A stretch of 64,000 nucleotides of DNA from Nitrosospira sp. NpAV (GCF_000832065.1 NZ_JXQM01000007.1:122669-186668); one strand, 5' to 3'; shown: positions 40,405-53,298, numbered from the stretch's first letter. The notes: generated by a model from the sequence alone, not told the origin. Program-made: numbers and translations.

Positions 40405-41337
40405 TCAGTGGCTGATGTTCGCGTACTGGCTGGATCCTTCAACCAAAAACCGCGGTGCTTGCTGTAAGTAACCCAAAAAGGCCTGCGCCACAATAGACAA
40501 CTGTTTTCCTGATGGATAGGCGTAGTACCAATGGCGATGAATAGGGAAGCCCTCCACATCAAGAACGGCTAGTTGTCCCATGGACGCATCCAACCCCAAG
40601 GTATGGTGTGACAAGACTGATATGCCCAAGCCTCCGATGATAGTCTGCTTGATCGCCTCATTACTTCCGAGCTCCATTCGGATTTTCAACTTCAAGCCCT
40701 GTTCAGAAAAGATACGTTCAGTCGCAATGCGCGTGCCGGAACCTGGCTCACGCGACAAAAATGGCTCTTCGGCTATACGCTTAAGCGAGATTCTTTTTTT
40801 ATTGGCAAGCGGATGATTGATGGGTGCAAGCACGACCAGCGGATTCTCCAAGAACGCCTGTGCCACCGCATCTACTTCCTCCGGCGGCTGACCCAAGATA
40901 TAGAGATCGTCCTGATTGTCTGCCAAGCGTTCCAATAGACACTCACGGTTGGCAACTTTGAGCGAGACCTCGACGCCTGGATATTGCTGACAGAACATGC
41001 CAAGCAAGCGCGGCGCGAAATATTTTGCGGTAGTCACCACCGCAAGCCGCAGTTTGCCAGCCTTGAGTCCTTTCATGTCTGCCGCAACCATCTCGAATCG
41101 CGCGAGGTGTTCGAAAATGTCGCGGCAGGTTTGATGCAACGCTCGTCCGGCATCGGTAAGATAGATTTTTTTACCAACTTGTTCGAACAGCGTCAAACCG
41201 ACTGCATCAGTTAATTTCTTGATTTGCATCGACACCGTGGGTTGAGTCAAGAATAGCTCTTCCGCGGCGCGTGTAAAACTGCCCAGACGGGCAATGGTTT
41301 CGAAAACTTCAAGTTGACGCAAGGTGCTATGGCGCAT
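40405..41337 (-). CDS. cbbR: LysR-type regulator CbbR
   Basis: 310 residues. An N-terminal helix-turn-helix (LGSFTRAAEELFLTQPTVSMQIKKLTDAVG) is followed by a LysR substrate domain. It is divergent from and next to the RuBisCO genes with a 191-bp gap, the standard place of CbbR, which activates Calvin-cycle genes in response to metabolites. The ATG follows AGGAGTAACTC. The effector is not visible from sequence. Confidence 0.93.
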   Translation of the reverse strand: MRHSTLRQLEVFETIARLGSFTRAAEELFLTQPTVSMQIKKLTDAVGLTLFEQVGKKIYLTDAGRALHQTCRDIFEHLARFEMVAADMKGLKAGKLRLAVVTTAKYFAPRLLGMFCQQYPGVEVSLKVANRECLLERLADNQDDLYILGQPPEEVDAVAQAFLENPLVVLAPINHPLANKKRISLKRIAEEPFLSREPGSGTRIATERIFSEQGLKLKIRMELGSNEAIKQTIIGGLGISVLSHHTLGLDASMGQLAVLDVEGFPIHRHWYYAYPSGKQLSIVAQAFLGYLQQAPRFLVEGSSQYANISH

Positions 41338-43004
<1,667 letters not shown>

Positions 43005-43026
43005 CCATACGTAGGAGATAATAATT

Positions 43027-43461
43027 ATGATGACCAATGTAGGAAATCGCATCACGCAGGGGCAATTCTCTTTCCTGCCGCCACTGACGGATAAACAAAT
43101 TTCAGCGCAAATCAAATATGCGTTGAAAAACGGTTGGGCGATAGGCATCGAGTACACGGACGATCCCCATCCGCGCAATACATATTGGGAAATGTTCGGC
43201 AATCCGATGTTTGACTTGAAAGATCCCGCCGGGATCCTGTCGGAAATCAATGACTGCCGCAAAACTTATCCGAATCATTATATCCGGGTAACCGCATTTA
43301 ACTCGACGCGCGGGGTGGAAAGTCCGACTATGTCGTATATCGTCAACCGTCCGAAGAAAGAGCCGGGCTTTGGCGTGGTACGCCAGGAAGTGGACGGCCG
43401 TAGCATTCGTTACACCATTCATTCCTACGCAACCGACAAAGCGGAATCCGAACGGTATTAA
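43027..43461 (+). CDS. cbbS: RuBisCO small subunit, red-type
   Basis: 144 residues, starting with ITQGQFSFLPPLTDKQI, then YALKNGWAIGIEYTDDPHPRNTYWEMFG. The C-terminal extension (KEPGFGVVRQEVDGRSIRYTIHSYA) forms the beta-hairpin found only in red-type enzymes, where it replaces the betaA-betaB loop of the green type. Ribosome site AGGAGATAATAATT. It follows cbbL by 22 bases, so both are cotranscribed. Confidence 0.97.
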   Translation: MMTNVGNRITQGQFSFLPPLTDKQISAQIKYALKNGWAIGIEYTDDPHPRNTYWEMFGNPMFDLKDPAGILSEINDCRKTYPNHYIRVTAFNSTRGVESPTMSYIVNRPKKEPGFGVVRQEVDGRSIRYTIHSYATDKAESERY

Positions 43462-43509
43462 TGAGAGTTCCTCCCCTTCTTCTCCAGGGAAGGGATCTAT
43501 CTGGGCGAA

Positions 43510-43546
43510 GGTGGATGGGGATGAGAATTTACATTCTCCATCTACC
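43510..43546 (+). terminator. Hairpin between cbbS and cbbX
   Basis: GGTGGATG (510-517) pairs with CATCTACC (539-546) with one G-U, and GAGAAT pairs with ATTCTC around a TTAC loop; five bases bulge. No U-run follows. In the 180-bp gap this could act as a partial terminator or RNA-stability element that keeps the activase below the RuBisCO level. Confidence 0.55.
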
Positions 43547-43641
43547 GGCCCACTCATGAACTTGGTGAGCAACCCCGTTTACCAAGCAAATACAGCCAAC
43601 GTGCATTTGATGTCTTACGTACTTCATTGTGGGGAGCAAAC

Positions 43642-44589
43642 ATGAAAAAACCATCAAAGGAACTCGCCCCCTTCGATACTGATTCAGTAGATCTGGGCGC
43701 TGAATTTCGCGCTTCCAACATCAAGGAAGTACTGGATAAACTTGATCTTGAATTGATCGGCTTGAAGCCCGTCAAAACCCGTATCCGCGAAACTGCGGCG
43801 CTATTGCTTGTCGATCGCGTGCGTAAGAAGTTGGATCTGACCGCTGGGGCGCCCAGCCTGCACATGTGCTTTACCGGCAATCCCGGTACCGGAAAAACCA
43901 CCGTAGCGTTAAGGATGTCCGAAATCTTGCACCGCTTGGGGTATGTGCGTGAGGGACATCTAGTCTCCGTCACCCGCGACGATCTGGTGGGCCAGTATAT
44001 CGGCCATACCGCGCCGAAAACCAAGGAAGTATTGAAGAAAGCAATGGGCGGCGTGCTATTCATTGACGAGGCCTATTATCTTTACAAGCCCGAGAACGAA
44101 CGTGATTATGGCGCGGAATCGATTGAAATCCTTTTGCAAGCAATGGAGAACAATCGTGATGATCTGGTTGTGATTCTGGCGGGCTACAAAGACCGGATGG
44201 ACAAATTCTTCCACAGTAATCCCGGTATGCGTTCGCGTATTGCCCATCACATCGACTTTCCCGACTATAATGCCGATGAGTTGCTTGCAATCGCCAAGCT
44301 CATGCTGGCTGCGCAGAACTATCGCTTCAGTCCCGAGGGTGAAAAAACATTCGGTGACTATATCCGGTTACGCATGAAGCTGGAGCATTTTGCCAACGCA
44401 CGTTCCATTCGCAATGCCCTTGATCGGGCGCGGCTGCGCCAAGCCAATCGCTTGTTCGAGGGAACCAAGAAATCATTGGCCAAAATTGATCTCATGACAC
44501 TCGAAGCGGAAGACATTGCAGCCAGCCGGGTGTTCCTCGAAGGCAAGCTTGATGGTGAACCCAATACCGGTACGGAAATAAAAAAATAG
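43642..44589 (+). CDS. cbbX: Red-type RuBisCO activase CbbX
   Basis: 315 residues from the ATG at 43642 (GGGGAG six bases ahead). AAA+ ATPase with Walker A at 79-86 (GNPGTGKT), pore-loop LVGQYIGHT, Walker B GVLFIDEA (142-143 Asp-Glu), sensor region [14 protein letters not shown] and arginine finger GMRSRI. CbbX frees inhibited RuBisCO by pulling on the C-terminus of the large subunit and is itself activated by RuBP. The call fits the red-type cbbLS directly upstream. Confidence 0.96.
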   Translation: MKKPSKELAPFDTDSVDLGAEFRASNIKEVLDKLDLELIGLKPVKTRIRETAALLLVDRVRKKLDLTAGAPSLHMCFTGNPGTGKTTVALRMSEILHRLGYVREGHLVSVTRDDLVGQYIGHTAPKTKEVLKKAMGGVLFIDEAYYLYKPENERDYGAESIEILLQAMENNRDDLVVILAGYKDRMDKFFHSNPGMRSRIAHHIDFPDYNADELLAIAKLMLAAQNYRFSPEGEKTFGDYIRLRMKLEHFANARSIRNALDRARLRQANRLFEGTKKSLAKIDLMTLEAEDIAASRVFLEGKLDGEPNTGTEIKK

Positions 44590-44680
44590 GACTCTGTTGT
44601 AAGAAACAGAAGCAGGGCGCACTATTGTGTTTTTCCGGGTAAGTAAATCTCCCAATATCAGATTTCAAATGACGCGCCCT

Positions 44681-44806
44681 CTATCGTAAATTCTGGACAG
44701 TTATCGCCAATAGAAACTCATTTGCGTACCACTTAGACCTCGCAAACACAATCGATCCAATCAGGATGCGTTTGAGATGGGTAAACAGCATTTCCACTTT
44801 TATCTG
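44681..44806 (-). pseudogene. Transposase C-terminal remnant (IS1182-like)
   Basis: The minus-strand frame reads VEMLFTHLKRILIGS...EFLLAITVQNLR and stops. This matches the end of DDE transposases with the VExxFxHLKRxLG...EFLLAATxQNL pattern. Upstream sequence in the same frame does not look like transposase, so only about 40 codons survive. Confidence 0.55.
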
Positions 44807-45062
44807 TCCTGCGTGATTGTTGGTATGCCTCTGTCTTGGCGATGGCGCACGCCGCATCGCGAGCGGGCTCGTAGAGTCTGCGAGTAATTTTGTGCGCTGG
44901 ACCCAAATTGCCGAATAGTTGAGTGCAATGTTAGACTGTAGGCGCTTAACGGGCCGGTATCTGGGCACACCTATACCTTAGCTCGCCGAGGAGCTGGATT
45001 AGCATCAGCCTCCGCATCCGCATCCGCATGATTGGCCTTGGCGTCAGGGGGGAATCAGCTAA

Positions 45063-45165
45063 CTATCTAGCTCCCTGCTCGGGTATATGGGCGCAAATAC
45101 CAGTGCGAACCAGCTCAATCAACTGTTGGCGAAATTCCATCGGACAGGAGGATGTATTTGGACAT
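45063..45165 (-). pseudogene. IS3-type OrfA remnant
   Basis: An ATG at 45165 with AAGGAGTCCGCG ahead starts MSKYIL; a one-base shift leads to MEFRQQLIELVRTG, the opening of IS3-family OrfA proteins, which is soon followed by a stop at 45063. Only the first about 33 codons remain. Confidence 0.55.
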
Positions 45166-45324
45166 CGCGGACTCCTTAAAATCAAAATGTCCACGAAAAA
45201 GAGTCGACTCCAGAATGCCGGCGGGAACATGCTTTGACTAGGCAATAGTTTCTTTGGCGTATCAGCAATCTTCAGCGCTTGATGGCATACCTGATTTCTC
45301 GGACAAATTTTCTTGTGAGCTAAA

Positions 45325-47172
45325 GTGATGATGACGGATTTGGGCAAGCTGGTCTTGGACGAAATGCCGGATGGCATCGTAATCACAACACTCGACGGAA
45401 AGGTGGTCTATTGGAACAAGGGCGCCGAATCGGTATTCGGCTATGCTAGAGCCGAAGCTCTGGAACACTTGCTCGATACACTGATCGCCCCGCATAACCT
45501 GCAGATACAGAAGGACAATAACAATCCGGATGATTTTCTGCGTGGAGGAGCCCTCGTCCATGAGGCGTTGTGCCGGAAAAAGGATGGGGCACTCATCTAT
45601 GTCAATATTTCGCGCAAGATCCTGTGCAACGAGCAGGGGCAGAATACCTACCTGCTGATCAGCAGCAAGGACATCACGTACCTGAAAGCGCTGCGCGATG
45701 CCAAGCTGGTCAGTACCAAATTCGGCACCCTGCTCGATTCGACGCCCGATGGGATTGTTATAGTGAACTCGACCGGCTCCATCGTGCTGGTCAATACCCA
45801 GGCCGAGAAGCTGTTCGGTTACCGGGCCGAGGAGCTGCGCGGCCAGCTGGTGGAAGTGTTGTTGCCGCAGCGCTATCGCGACATCCATGTCGGCCATCGC
45901 TCCAATTATTTTGCAAAGCCGCGTAACCGTACCATGGGCGCCGGACTGGAGCTATATGGCTTGCGCAAGGATGGTATGGAGTTTCCGGTTGAGATCAGCC
46001 TGAGTCCGATCGAAACCGAAGAGGGCATGCTGGTGACGAGTGCGATCCGCGATGTCACCGAACGAAGGAAGGCGGAGCAGAAATTTCGTGGCCTCTTAGA
46101 ATCGGCGCCGGACGCAATCGTGATTGTCAACAGCGATGGCGAAATCGTGCTGGTCAATTCGCAAACCGAAAAGCTGTTTGGCTATCCGCGCACGCAGCTT
46201 CTCGGCGATAAAATCGAGAAACTGATTCCGTCACGTTTCAGGGGGCAACACCCGGGATACCGAGGTAATTTTTTCCATACGCCGCGGGCGCGGCCGATGG
46301 GTGCCGGGCTGGAACTGTATGGCTTGCGTCAGGATGGCACCGAGTTTCCGGTTGAAATCAGCCTGAGTCCTCTTGAAACCGAAGAGGGCATGCTGGTGTC
46401 GAGCTCGATCCGCGATGTCACCGAACGCAAGCTTATCGAGCGCAGCCTGCATGAGAAAAATCTTGAGCTGGAAAACGCGAATATTTCGAAGGACCGTTTT
46501 CTGGCCGGCATGTCGCATGAACTGCGCACTCCGCTGAACGCGATCCTAGGCTTTACCGGCACCCTGCTGATGAGGCTGCCCGGTCCGCTGACTGCCGATC
46601 AGGACACGCAGCTAAAGACGATCCAGTCCAGCGCCCGTCATCTGCTGTCGCTGATCAACGATTTGCTCGATCTGGCAAAAATCGAATCGGGCAAATTTAG
46701 CAGCACTATAGAGCCAGTAGTATGCCAGAACGTACTCAGGGATCTGGCCGAAACCCTGTGCCCGCAAGCCGAGCAAAAAGGCCTCGCCTTCGAGCTGGCG
46801 CTGCCTCTCGACGATATCGTGATCCAGACCGATCGGCGGGCGTTAAGCCAGATCGTAATTAACCTGGTCAACAATGCGATCAAGTTCACCGCCAACGGAA
46901 AAGTACAGGTACGGCTGGAAACGCCGGATGAGGGTCAATCTTCTCTGGCGATCGAGGTCATTGATAGCGGAGTCGGCATCAAACCCGAAGATCAGGACAA
47001 GCTGTTTCAGGCGTTTAGCCAGATCGACAACAGCTCAACCCGGCGCTTCGAAGGGACCGGCCTGGGCCTGTACCTAAGTCAGAAGCTGGCTAACATGATC
47101 AACGCACAGCTTTCCTTGCGTAGTGATTATGGCAAGGGAAGCGTCTTTACTCTTACACTACGCCGGGAATGA
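45325..47172 (+). CDS. Hybrid-less sensor histidine kinase with three PAS domains
   Basis: 615 residues (GTG 45325; ATG at 45328 or 45331 are equal alternatives). PAS domains at about 5-125, 130-250 and 255-370, each ending in (DI/DVTERR)-type linkers. HisKA with phospho-His398 ([13 protein letters not shown]); HATPase with N box ([10 protein letters not shown]), [10 protein letters not shown] and [12 protein letters not shown]. No membrane segment, so a cytoplasmic sensor. PAS 2 and 3 are near-copies (both contain [11 protein letters not shown] and [10 protein letters not shown]), showing a recent tandem duplication. The signal is unknown. A double-receiver gene follows. Confidence 0.93.
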   Translation: MMMTDLGKLVLDEMPDGIVITTLDGKVVYWNKGAESVFGYARAEALEHLLDTLIAPHNLQIQKDNNNPDDFLRGGALVHEALCRKKDGALIYVNISRKILCNEQGQNTYLLISSKDITYLKALRDAKLVSTKFGTLLDSTPDGIVIVNSTGSIVLVNTQAEKLFGYRAEELRGQLVEVLLPQRYRDIHVGHRSNYFAKPRNRTMGAGLELYGLRKDGMEFPVEISLSPIETEEGMLVTSAIRDVTERRKAEQKFRGLLESAPDAIVIVNSDGEIVLVNSQTEKLFGYPRTQLLGDKIEKLIPSRFRGQHPGYRGNFFHTPRARPMGAGLELYGLRQDGTEFPVEISLSPLETEEGMLVSSSIRDVTERKLIERSLHEKNLELENANISKDRFLAGMSHELRTPLNAILGFTGTLLMRLPGPLTADQDTQLKTIQSSARHLLSLINDLLDLAKIESGKFSSTIEPVVCQNVLRDLAETLCPQAEQKGLAFELALPLDDIVIQTDRRALSQIVINLVNNAIKFTANGKVQVRLETPDEGQSSLAIEVIDSGVGIKPEDQDKLFQAFSQIDNSSTRRFEGTGLGLYLSQKLANMINAQLSLRSDYGKGSVFTLTLRRE

Positions 47173-47254
47173 TCCTGCAAGCCAGAATCGACGCATAAGG
47201 TTTCCTTCCAGTGGTGTAGGGGAGCCGATTTCCAACCAGGAAGATGGAGGTATA

Positions 47255-48109
47255 GTGCCAGCCCAAATACTAATCATCGAAGACAATCCCGCTAACATGG
47301 CGTTGATGGTATATCTGCTGAATGCTTTCGGCTACGGTGCACACAGTGCGACCGATGGGGAAAAAGGCTGGGAGGCGGCGCAGCAGGAAGCCTTCGATCT
47401 AATCCTGTGCGATGTGCACCTGCCTAAGCGCGATGGGTATGAGATAGTGCGCCTGCTGAAGAGCAACCCGAAGCTGCAGACGATTCCGGTGATTGCGGTA
47501 ACCGCGCTGGCGATGGTCGGCGACCGTGAGAAGATGCTGGAAGCGGGTTTCGACAGCTATATCGGCAAGCCGATCGAGCCTACCACCTTTGTCAGCCAGA
47601 TCGAAGAGTTTTTGCCACCGGAATTGCGTACGCGACGACTGCCAGAAGGGCACTCGGCACCCGGTACCGACTCTGCGTCAGCCGCCACAGTACCCCGAGA
47701 GCTGAAAGGCGCAACGATCCTGGTGGTGGATGACACGCCGGTGAATCGCGAGCTGATCCGCAGCACGCTGGAGCCCTTTGGTTGTTCGCTGCTGTTCGCC
47801 GAAAATGTGCAGCAAGGCCTGCAGCGCGCACAGAACGACCGATTCGACTTGATCCTGTGCGATTTGCACATGCCCAATGAGGATGGTTTCAGTTTTATCC
47901 GGCGCCTGCGCACCAATCCTCGACTGGCTGATATTCCGTTCATGTTTCTTACCGCCTCATCCGGGCGCGACAACGATCCGGATGAAGCGTTGACACTGGG
48001 TGCAGCACGTTTCCTGCGGCGTCCGATCGACCCGCAGGTGCTGGTTGATCACATCAAGGCCTGTTTGCAAGAATCGGATGAAGGAGAGGCGCCACCACGC
48101 TCTGATTGA
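47255..48109 (+). CDS. Double-receiver response regulator
   Basis: 284 residues from the GTG at 47255 (GGAGG four bases ahead). Two receiver domains: residues about 1-125 (ILIIEDNPAN, LILCDVHLPKRDG, VTALAMVGDREKML, IGKPIEP) and about 150-275 (ILVVDDTPVNREL, LILCDLHMPNEDG, FLTASSGRDND, RRPIDP). Both phospho-acceptor Asp residues are present. No output domain is found, so it may pass phosphate between partners or act by protein contact. It probably forms a pair with the upstream kinase. Confidence 0.92.
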   Translation: MPAQILIIEDNPANMALMVYLLNAFGYGAHSATDGEKGWEAAQQEAFDLILCDVHLPKRDGYEIVRLLKSNPKLQTIPVIAVTALAMVGDREKMLEAGFDSYIGKPIEPTTFVSQIEEFLPPELRTRRLPEGHSAPGTDSASAATVPRELKGATILVVDDTPVNRELIRSTLEPFGCSLLFAENVQQGLQRAQNDRFDLILCDLHMPNEDGFSFIRRLRTNPRLADIPFMFLTASSGRDNDPDEALTLGAARFLRRPIDPQVLVDHIKACLQESDEGEAPPRSD

Positions 48110-48551
48110 TGACGATCATGTGCTGAATCGCTGACTTTTGATGACCCGTTCCATTATGGCGGGCATCAGCTGCCGGAAGCGGTGGATGGCATCAAAGAGA
48201 GGCATACTTTGCATCTCATCCGAACTTTGTGAATGTTATAGCCGGATTTCCCGCTTTCCGCCAGAAATTACCCGCGCTGATTCCGCCGCTCTGCCGAGGT
48301 CGCTTTCTTTGCTGATTCGGCACCTTCTTTGATCGATCTCAACATTCTCGACCCCCTGTAAGATCTTACAGCTGTTTAAAGTCGTCGTTTTGTAGTCTCA
48401 TAGCTCCCATCATCATCCCTTGGTAAGATGGAATCAATGGACGATAACCCTTGTATAGCGCTGGGTTTGATTCCTCCTGCTAGCAACATCGCTCAGGAAA
48501 CCGCCGACGTCACCTCAACCAGCATCGACGCTCACATGCCGGGAGCATGAG
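48110..48551. other. Gap between response regulator and second kinase
   Basis: 442 bases. No convincing gene. A 32-codon minus-strand frame near 48119-48217 begins MQSMPLFDAIHRFRQL, unlike anything I can name. The last 100 bases probably hold the promoter of the second kinase. Confidence 0.5.
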
Positions 48552-50090
48552 ATGGGGGAACTCATGTCCACCAAGCTGTTTGATGCCGCCATCCTGGGCG
48601 ATACCGCCGAAGCGTTGGATTTCATTACCAGTATCCTTCAGGCATCCACTGAATACTCCATTATCGGCAAAAGTCTCGAAGGCACTATTTTACTGTGGAA
48701 CGAGGGTGCGCACCGCATTTACGGCTACGAGGCCGAGGAAGTGGTAGGCAAGGCCAATTCATCGATCCTTCATGTACCCGAAGATGTCAGCGCCGGCAAG
48801 CACCGCTCAATAATGCAGGTGGCATTGCACGACGGCAAATGGGAAGGTGCAATCCAGTGCATTCGCAACAACGGCCGGCGTTTTACCGCGCGCCTGGTGA
48901 TCACGCCGTGCCGCGACGCCTCCGGCAAGCCGACCGGCTTCCTGCTAATCTCGAAGGACATCTCGGATGAGATGCGTCTCAGCGAGCAGTTAAAGACAGC
49001 TCAGCCTTACCCGCACTCGCTGATCGAATCGAACGTCGAAGCATTGATAACGACTGATCCGCTCGGCATCATCAGCGACGTCAACCAGCAGATGGAAGCG
49101 CTGACCGGGCATACGCGCGATGAGCTGATCGGCACGCCATTCAAGAACTACTTCACCGATCCGGCCCGCGTTGAAGCGGGGGTCGAATTGGTGCTGCAAA
49201 AAAGCAAGGTAACGAACTACGAGTTGACTATGCGTGCCAAGGATGGCACCGAAACGGTGGTGTCTTGCAACGCCACCACGTTCTATGATCGCGAGGGCAA
49301 GCTGCAGGGCGTATTTGCCGCGGCGCGCGACGTGACTGAACGCAAGCGTTTCGAGCAGATCCTGCAGGAGAAGAATGTCGAGCTGGAAAATGCCAATTTT
49401 GCCAAGGATCGATTCCTCACCTCAATGTCGCATGAACTGCGCACGCCATTGAATGCCATCATCGGCTTCACCGGCACGCTCTTGATGAAGTTGCCCGGCC
49501 CGCTCAACGCCGACCAGGAGAGCCAGCTACAGACCGTGGAGGCCAGCGCCACGCACCTGTTATCACTGATCAACGATTTGCTCGATCTCGCCAAGATCGA
49601 ATCGGGCAAGATCACGCTCAAGTTCGAGCCGGTAGTGTGCCAGCAGGTCATCAATAGTGTCGCCGCGACATTGCGTCCGTTGGCCGAGAACAAAGGCCTT
49701 GAGTTCGAAGTTAGCCACCCTCATGATGACGTCATCATTAATACCGATCGGCGCACGCTATCTCAGATCATCATCAATCTCGCCAACAATGCCATCAAGT
49801 ATACAGACAAGGGCAAGGTTGGCATCGCGCTCGCGCAGCGCCGTGAAAATGGCCATGTTGTAGCTGAAATTAGCATTACCGACACTGGTGTCGGCATTCG
49901 CGACGAAGATCGGCAGAAGCTGTTCCAGGCATTTCAGCAGCTCGAATCGACCTCGGCACGGCGCTTCGAGGGTACCGGCCTTGGTTTGCATCTGAGCCAG
50001 AAACTAACCGACCTGATCGGCGGCCACATTGTCTTCAATAGCCAGTTCGGCAAGGGCAGCACCTTTACCATAGTACTGGATCACGTATAA
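48552..50090 (+). CDS. Sensor histidine kinase with two PAS domains
   Basis: 512 residues (ATG 48552 with GGGAG ahead; ATG 48564 also possible). PAS domains at about 25-145 (SILQASTEYSIIGKSLEGTILLWN...) and 155-270. HisKA with His294 ([13 protein letters not shown]), then HATPase (NLANNAIKYT, DTGVGIRDED, GTGLGLHLSQKL). The kinase core is a close paralogue of that in the first kinase 3 kb upstream, as seen in shared strings such as [12 protein letters not shown] / [12 protein letters not shown]. Soluble. It precedes the receiver-EAL gene and may signal to it. Confidence 0.93.
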   Translation: MGELMSTKLFDAAILGDTAEALDFITSILQASTEYSIIGKSLEGTILLWNEGAHRIYGYEAEEVVGKANSSILHVPEDVSAGKHRSIMQVALHDGKWEGAIQCIRNNGRRFTARLVITPCRDASGKPTGFLLISKDISDEMRLSEQLKTAQPYPHSLIESNVEALITTDPLGIISDVNQQMEALTGHTRDELIGTPFKNYFTDPARVEAGVELVLQKSKVTNYELTMRAKDGTETVVSCNATTFYDREGKLQGVFAAARDVTERKRFEQILQEKNVELENANFAKDRFLTSMSHELRTPLNAIIGFTGTLLMKLPGPLNADQESQLQTVEASATHLLSLINDLLDLAKIESGKITLKFEPVVCQQVINSVAATLRPLAENKGLEFEVSHPHDDVIINTDRRTLSQIIINLANNAIKYTDKGKVGIALAQRRENGHVVAEISITDTGVGIRDEDRQKLFQAFQQLESTSARRFEGTGLGLHLSQKLTDLIGGHIVFNSQFGKGSTFTIVLDHV

Positions 50091-50315
50091 CCATGACGTG
50101 CATCATTATCAATACCATAACGGAGCAAACATGATCACAATTGTGTTTATGATTACCAATCATCCGAACAGCGATTGGTCGGCGATGACCCAATTGGACT
50201 GGAATGGCGGCAGCAATTGGATGAAGCCGGCGGCATACCCTTTCGGCATACCCTTTCAGCGGGCATACGAAGCCAAGCACAATCGCATCATCATGCACGG
50301 CATGATTGCTTGACC

Positions 50316-53298
50316 ATGGCGACCATACTCGTTGTCGACGATCGCCCTACCAACAGGGAGTTCCTGCTGAAGCTGCTCAGCTATGGCGGTCACAAGCTCC
50401 TCGAAGCCGAAGATGGCCTACAGGCGCTGAAGCTGACACGCGAGCAGCACCCGGACCTCGTCATCACTGACATCCTCATGCCCCTCCTGGATGGCTACCA
50501 GTACACCCAGGATGTACGAGCCGATCCCAAGATCGCATCGACGCCCGTGATCTTTTACACCGCTACTTATCTCAGGGACGAGGCTGCGTTATTAGGACGA
50601 AACTGCGGCGTGACGGAGGTATTGCTCAAGCCCAGCAAGCCGCAGGTTATTCTTGATGCCGTCCGTCGAGCATTGCTCAGTGCCGGTGAGTCGCATGCCG
50701 CTGTCCAGCCCGCGAGCCCGCCGGTCAGTTCCGAACTCGAATTGCAGGCAATAAGCGCTCATTTAGCGGAAAATCTCGAAGACCTGCGTACCGTGCGCCT
50801 TGCGTTGAAATCTGAAAGCGCCAGCGGCAGGGAACAGCAGGGGGAGCGCGCACCCTTGCTCGAAGTCGCAGACAAATATTCACGCGCAGTCGGTGATTTA
50901 CGGCGGATCAGCGAGCGCTTGTATGGAATGATCGAACTGCGGCTGCGAGTCGGCGCTGAGCGTGAACCGGACCGGATGGTTGAAACTTTTTTCACCTGTG
51001 CCTGCAAGCTGATCGATTCGCGATACGCCGCGGTTGTAATGCTCGACGAAAAAGGGGAGGGCTTGAAACATTTTTTTGCCAAAGGAGTTGATGTACAGAC
51101 CATCAAGCGGTTGCGCGAAGCGATATCCTCGGCCGATCTGATTTCGCAGCTCGTGACCCAACGACACCCACTGCGGAGGCAAGGCATGGATGCCGCCGAA
51201 TCAGCCATGCTCCTGTCGCCCGTGCATCCGGCGGTCACCAATCTGCTTGCCGTGCCGATCGATATGCCGATCCAGTTCTATGGTTGGCTTTACTTCGCGG
51301 ACAAGATCGGCGCGAACAGCTTCAGCGACGCCGACGAGAAGCTCGCAGCCCTGATCGCCGCGGAAAGCGCCGTACTTTATGAAAATGCCGCACAGTACCA
51401 TACCATACAGCGCCACGCTGCACAGCTTCAGATCGAAATCACCGAGCGCAAGCAGGCGGAAATCAAGATCGCACGACTGAGCCGCATTCATGGGGTGCTC
51501 AGTGGTATCAATTCCGCGATCGTACGCATCGGTGACCGGCAGGAATTGTTCGATGAAGCCTGCCCGCATCGCCGTGGAGCACGGCAAGTTTCGCATGGCG
51601 TGGCTCGGCCTGTATGATGGAAACACGAATGAGGTGAGGCCGGTCACTTGGCGGGGAGAGGGTGCGCAGCGCTATTTGGATGGCCTCAAGTTATATGTCC
51701 AGAACGGTCCAAGCGATGATGAAGATCTGTTAAGCCGCGCCATACGCGAGCAACAGTTCAAATTGACGCACGACCCGGCGGGCGATTTGCGGCCGGGGTT
51801 AGGACAACTCGCGCTCGAATGCGGCTATCGCTCGATCGCCGCATTTCCACTGATGGTTGCCGGCAAGCCAGTTGGCGTGCTCTCGCTTTACACCGGTGAA
51901 GTGGGTTTTTTCGATGACGAAGAGATCAAGCTGCTGGAAGAGCTTGCGGGCGATATTTCGTTCGCACTCGATCATATCGAGAAAGCAGAGCGACTCCACT
52001 ATTTCGCCTATTACGATACGTTGACCGGCCTGGCTAACCGCACACTTTTCCATGATCGCGTTAACGCGCTGGTCCTCGCCGCAGAACTTAATGGGCGCAA
52101 GGTTGCCATCGTACTGGCAGAACTTGAGCAGCTGCGCAGTATCAACGAAACGCTTGGCCGCCAGGTCAGCGATGCCGTAATCGTCGAAGTCGCGCACCGT
52201 TTGCATGAGTCTATCGGCGAAGCCTGCCAGTTGGCCCGAATCAGCTCGGAACATTTCGCATTCGTCCTTGATGATGTCAGGAACGAAACAGAGATCGCAT
52301 CCTTTGCCGAAAACCGCATCATGGGATGCCTCAAAGCGCCGCTCACGGCTGCAAAGCGCGACATCTCCGTCTCGGCGAAGGTAAGCGTCGCGCTGTTTCC
52401 TAATGACGGAGCCAGTGCCGAGCTATTGGTGCGCAATGCCGAGGCGGCGCTTCAGCTTGCCAAGGATACCCAGCAGAAGCTATTGTTCTACTCGCCGCAG
52501 ATCAACACGAGGGTTGCCGAGCGGTTCATGCTTGAGACTAGCCTGCGTCATGCCATCGAGCGCGATGAGTTCGTGCTGCACTATCAGCCGAAGACCGATC
52601 TGAGAAGCGGCCGTATCGCGGGCCTGGAGGCATTGATCCGCTGGAACGATCCGGCCACCGGCATGGTACCACCGGACAAATTCATCCCGATGCTGGAGGA
52701 GACCGGCATGATTCTTGAGGTCGGCGAATGGGCACTGCGGAAATCGGCCCTGGATTTCATGCAGTGGCATACGCTTGGGTTACAGCCACCATCCGTCGCG
52801 GTTAATGTCTCCCCTGTGCAGTTGCGCCAGAAGGATTTCGTCGCAACGCTTGAAAGGGTCGCGTCGAGCTGCAATCACGGCCTTCGCGGGATCGGCATCG
52901 AGATCACGGAAAGCCAGATTATGGAGAATTTCGCGGATAGTGTCGCCAAACTCAAGGCAATCCGGATCGCCGGGATCGAAATATCGATGGACGATTTCGG
53001 CACTGGCTACTCATCTCTGAGCTACTTCTCTCGACTCCCGATCGATACGGTCAAGATCGATCGATCATTTATCATCAATATGGAGAACGATCAGCACAGC
53101 GCAAGCATCGTGTCGATGGTGATTTCGCTTGCACATGCGTTGAACTTGAAAGTTGTCGCCGAAGGGGTCGAAACCAACAAACAGGCAGGAATGCTGAAGA
53201 TACAGAATTGCGACGAGGCACAGGGCTATCTTTTTGCCAAGCCACTGCCTCACACCGACATCGGAGCGCTGCTGCAAGCGCAGTTGCGGCCATCATAG
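50316..53298 (+). pseudogene. Receiver-GAF-GAF-GGDEF-EAL gene broken by one extra base
   Basis: The first frame (50316-51617) holds a receiver (ATILVVDDRPTNREF, VITDILMPLLDG, LLKPSKP), a GAF domain and the opening of a second GAF (SGINSAIVRIGDRQELFDEAC). The second frame (from about 51565 to 53298) continues it without a gap (RIAVEHGKFRMAWLGLYDG), then a GGDEF-like domain whose motif is SSEHF rather than GGDEF, and an EAL domain with GLEALIRW, EITESQIMENF, DDFGTGYSSL and AEGVET. Removing one C from TGCCCGC at about 51561-51567 restores a 993-codon frame. EAL residues look active, so the intact protein would degrade c-di-GMP. It could be a recent mutation or a sequencing error. Confidence 0.85.

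Larger units (their letters stand above)
44590..45324. other. Gap between cbbX and kinase gene with transposase scraps
   Basis: 735 bases without an intact gene. It contains remnants of two unrelated transposases (separate entries) and a CCGCAT triplet repeat at about 45015-45030. These suggest repeated insertion and loss at the end of the cbb operon. Confidence 0.7.

Noticed and set aside
45028..45237. 69-residue plus-strand frame after cbbX
   Set aside because: Lies antisense to the IS3-like OrfA remnant and has no coding features.
50098..50313. 71-residue frame before the receiver gene, with a tandem GGCATACCCTTTC repeat at 50232-50257
   Set aside because: No ribosome site and no protein features; the repeat is only two copies.
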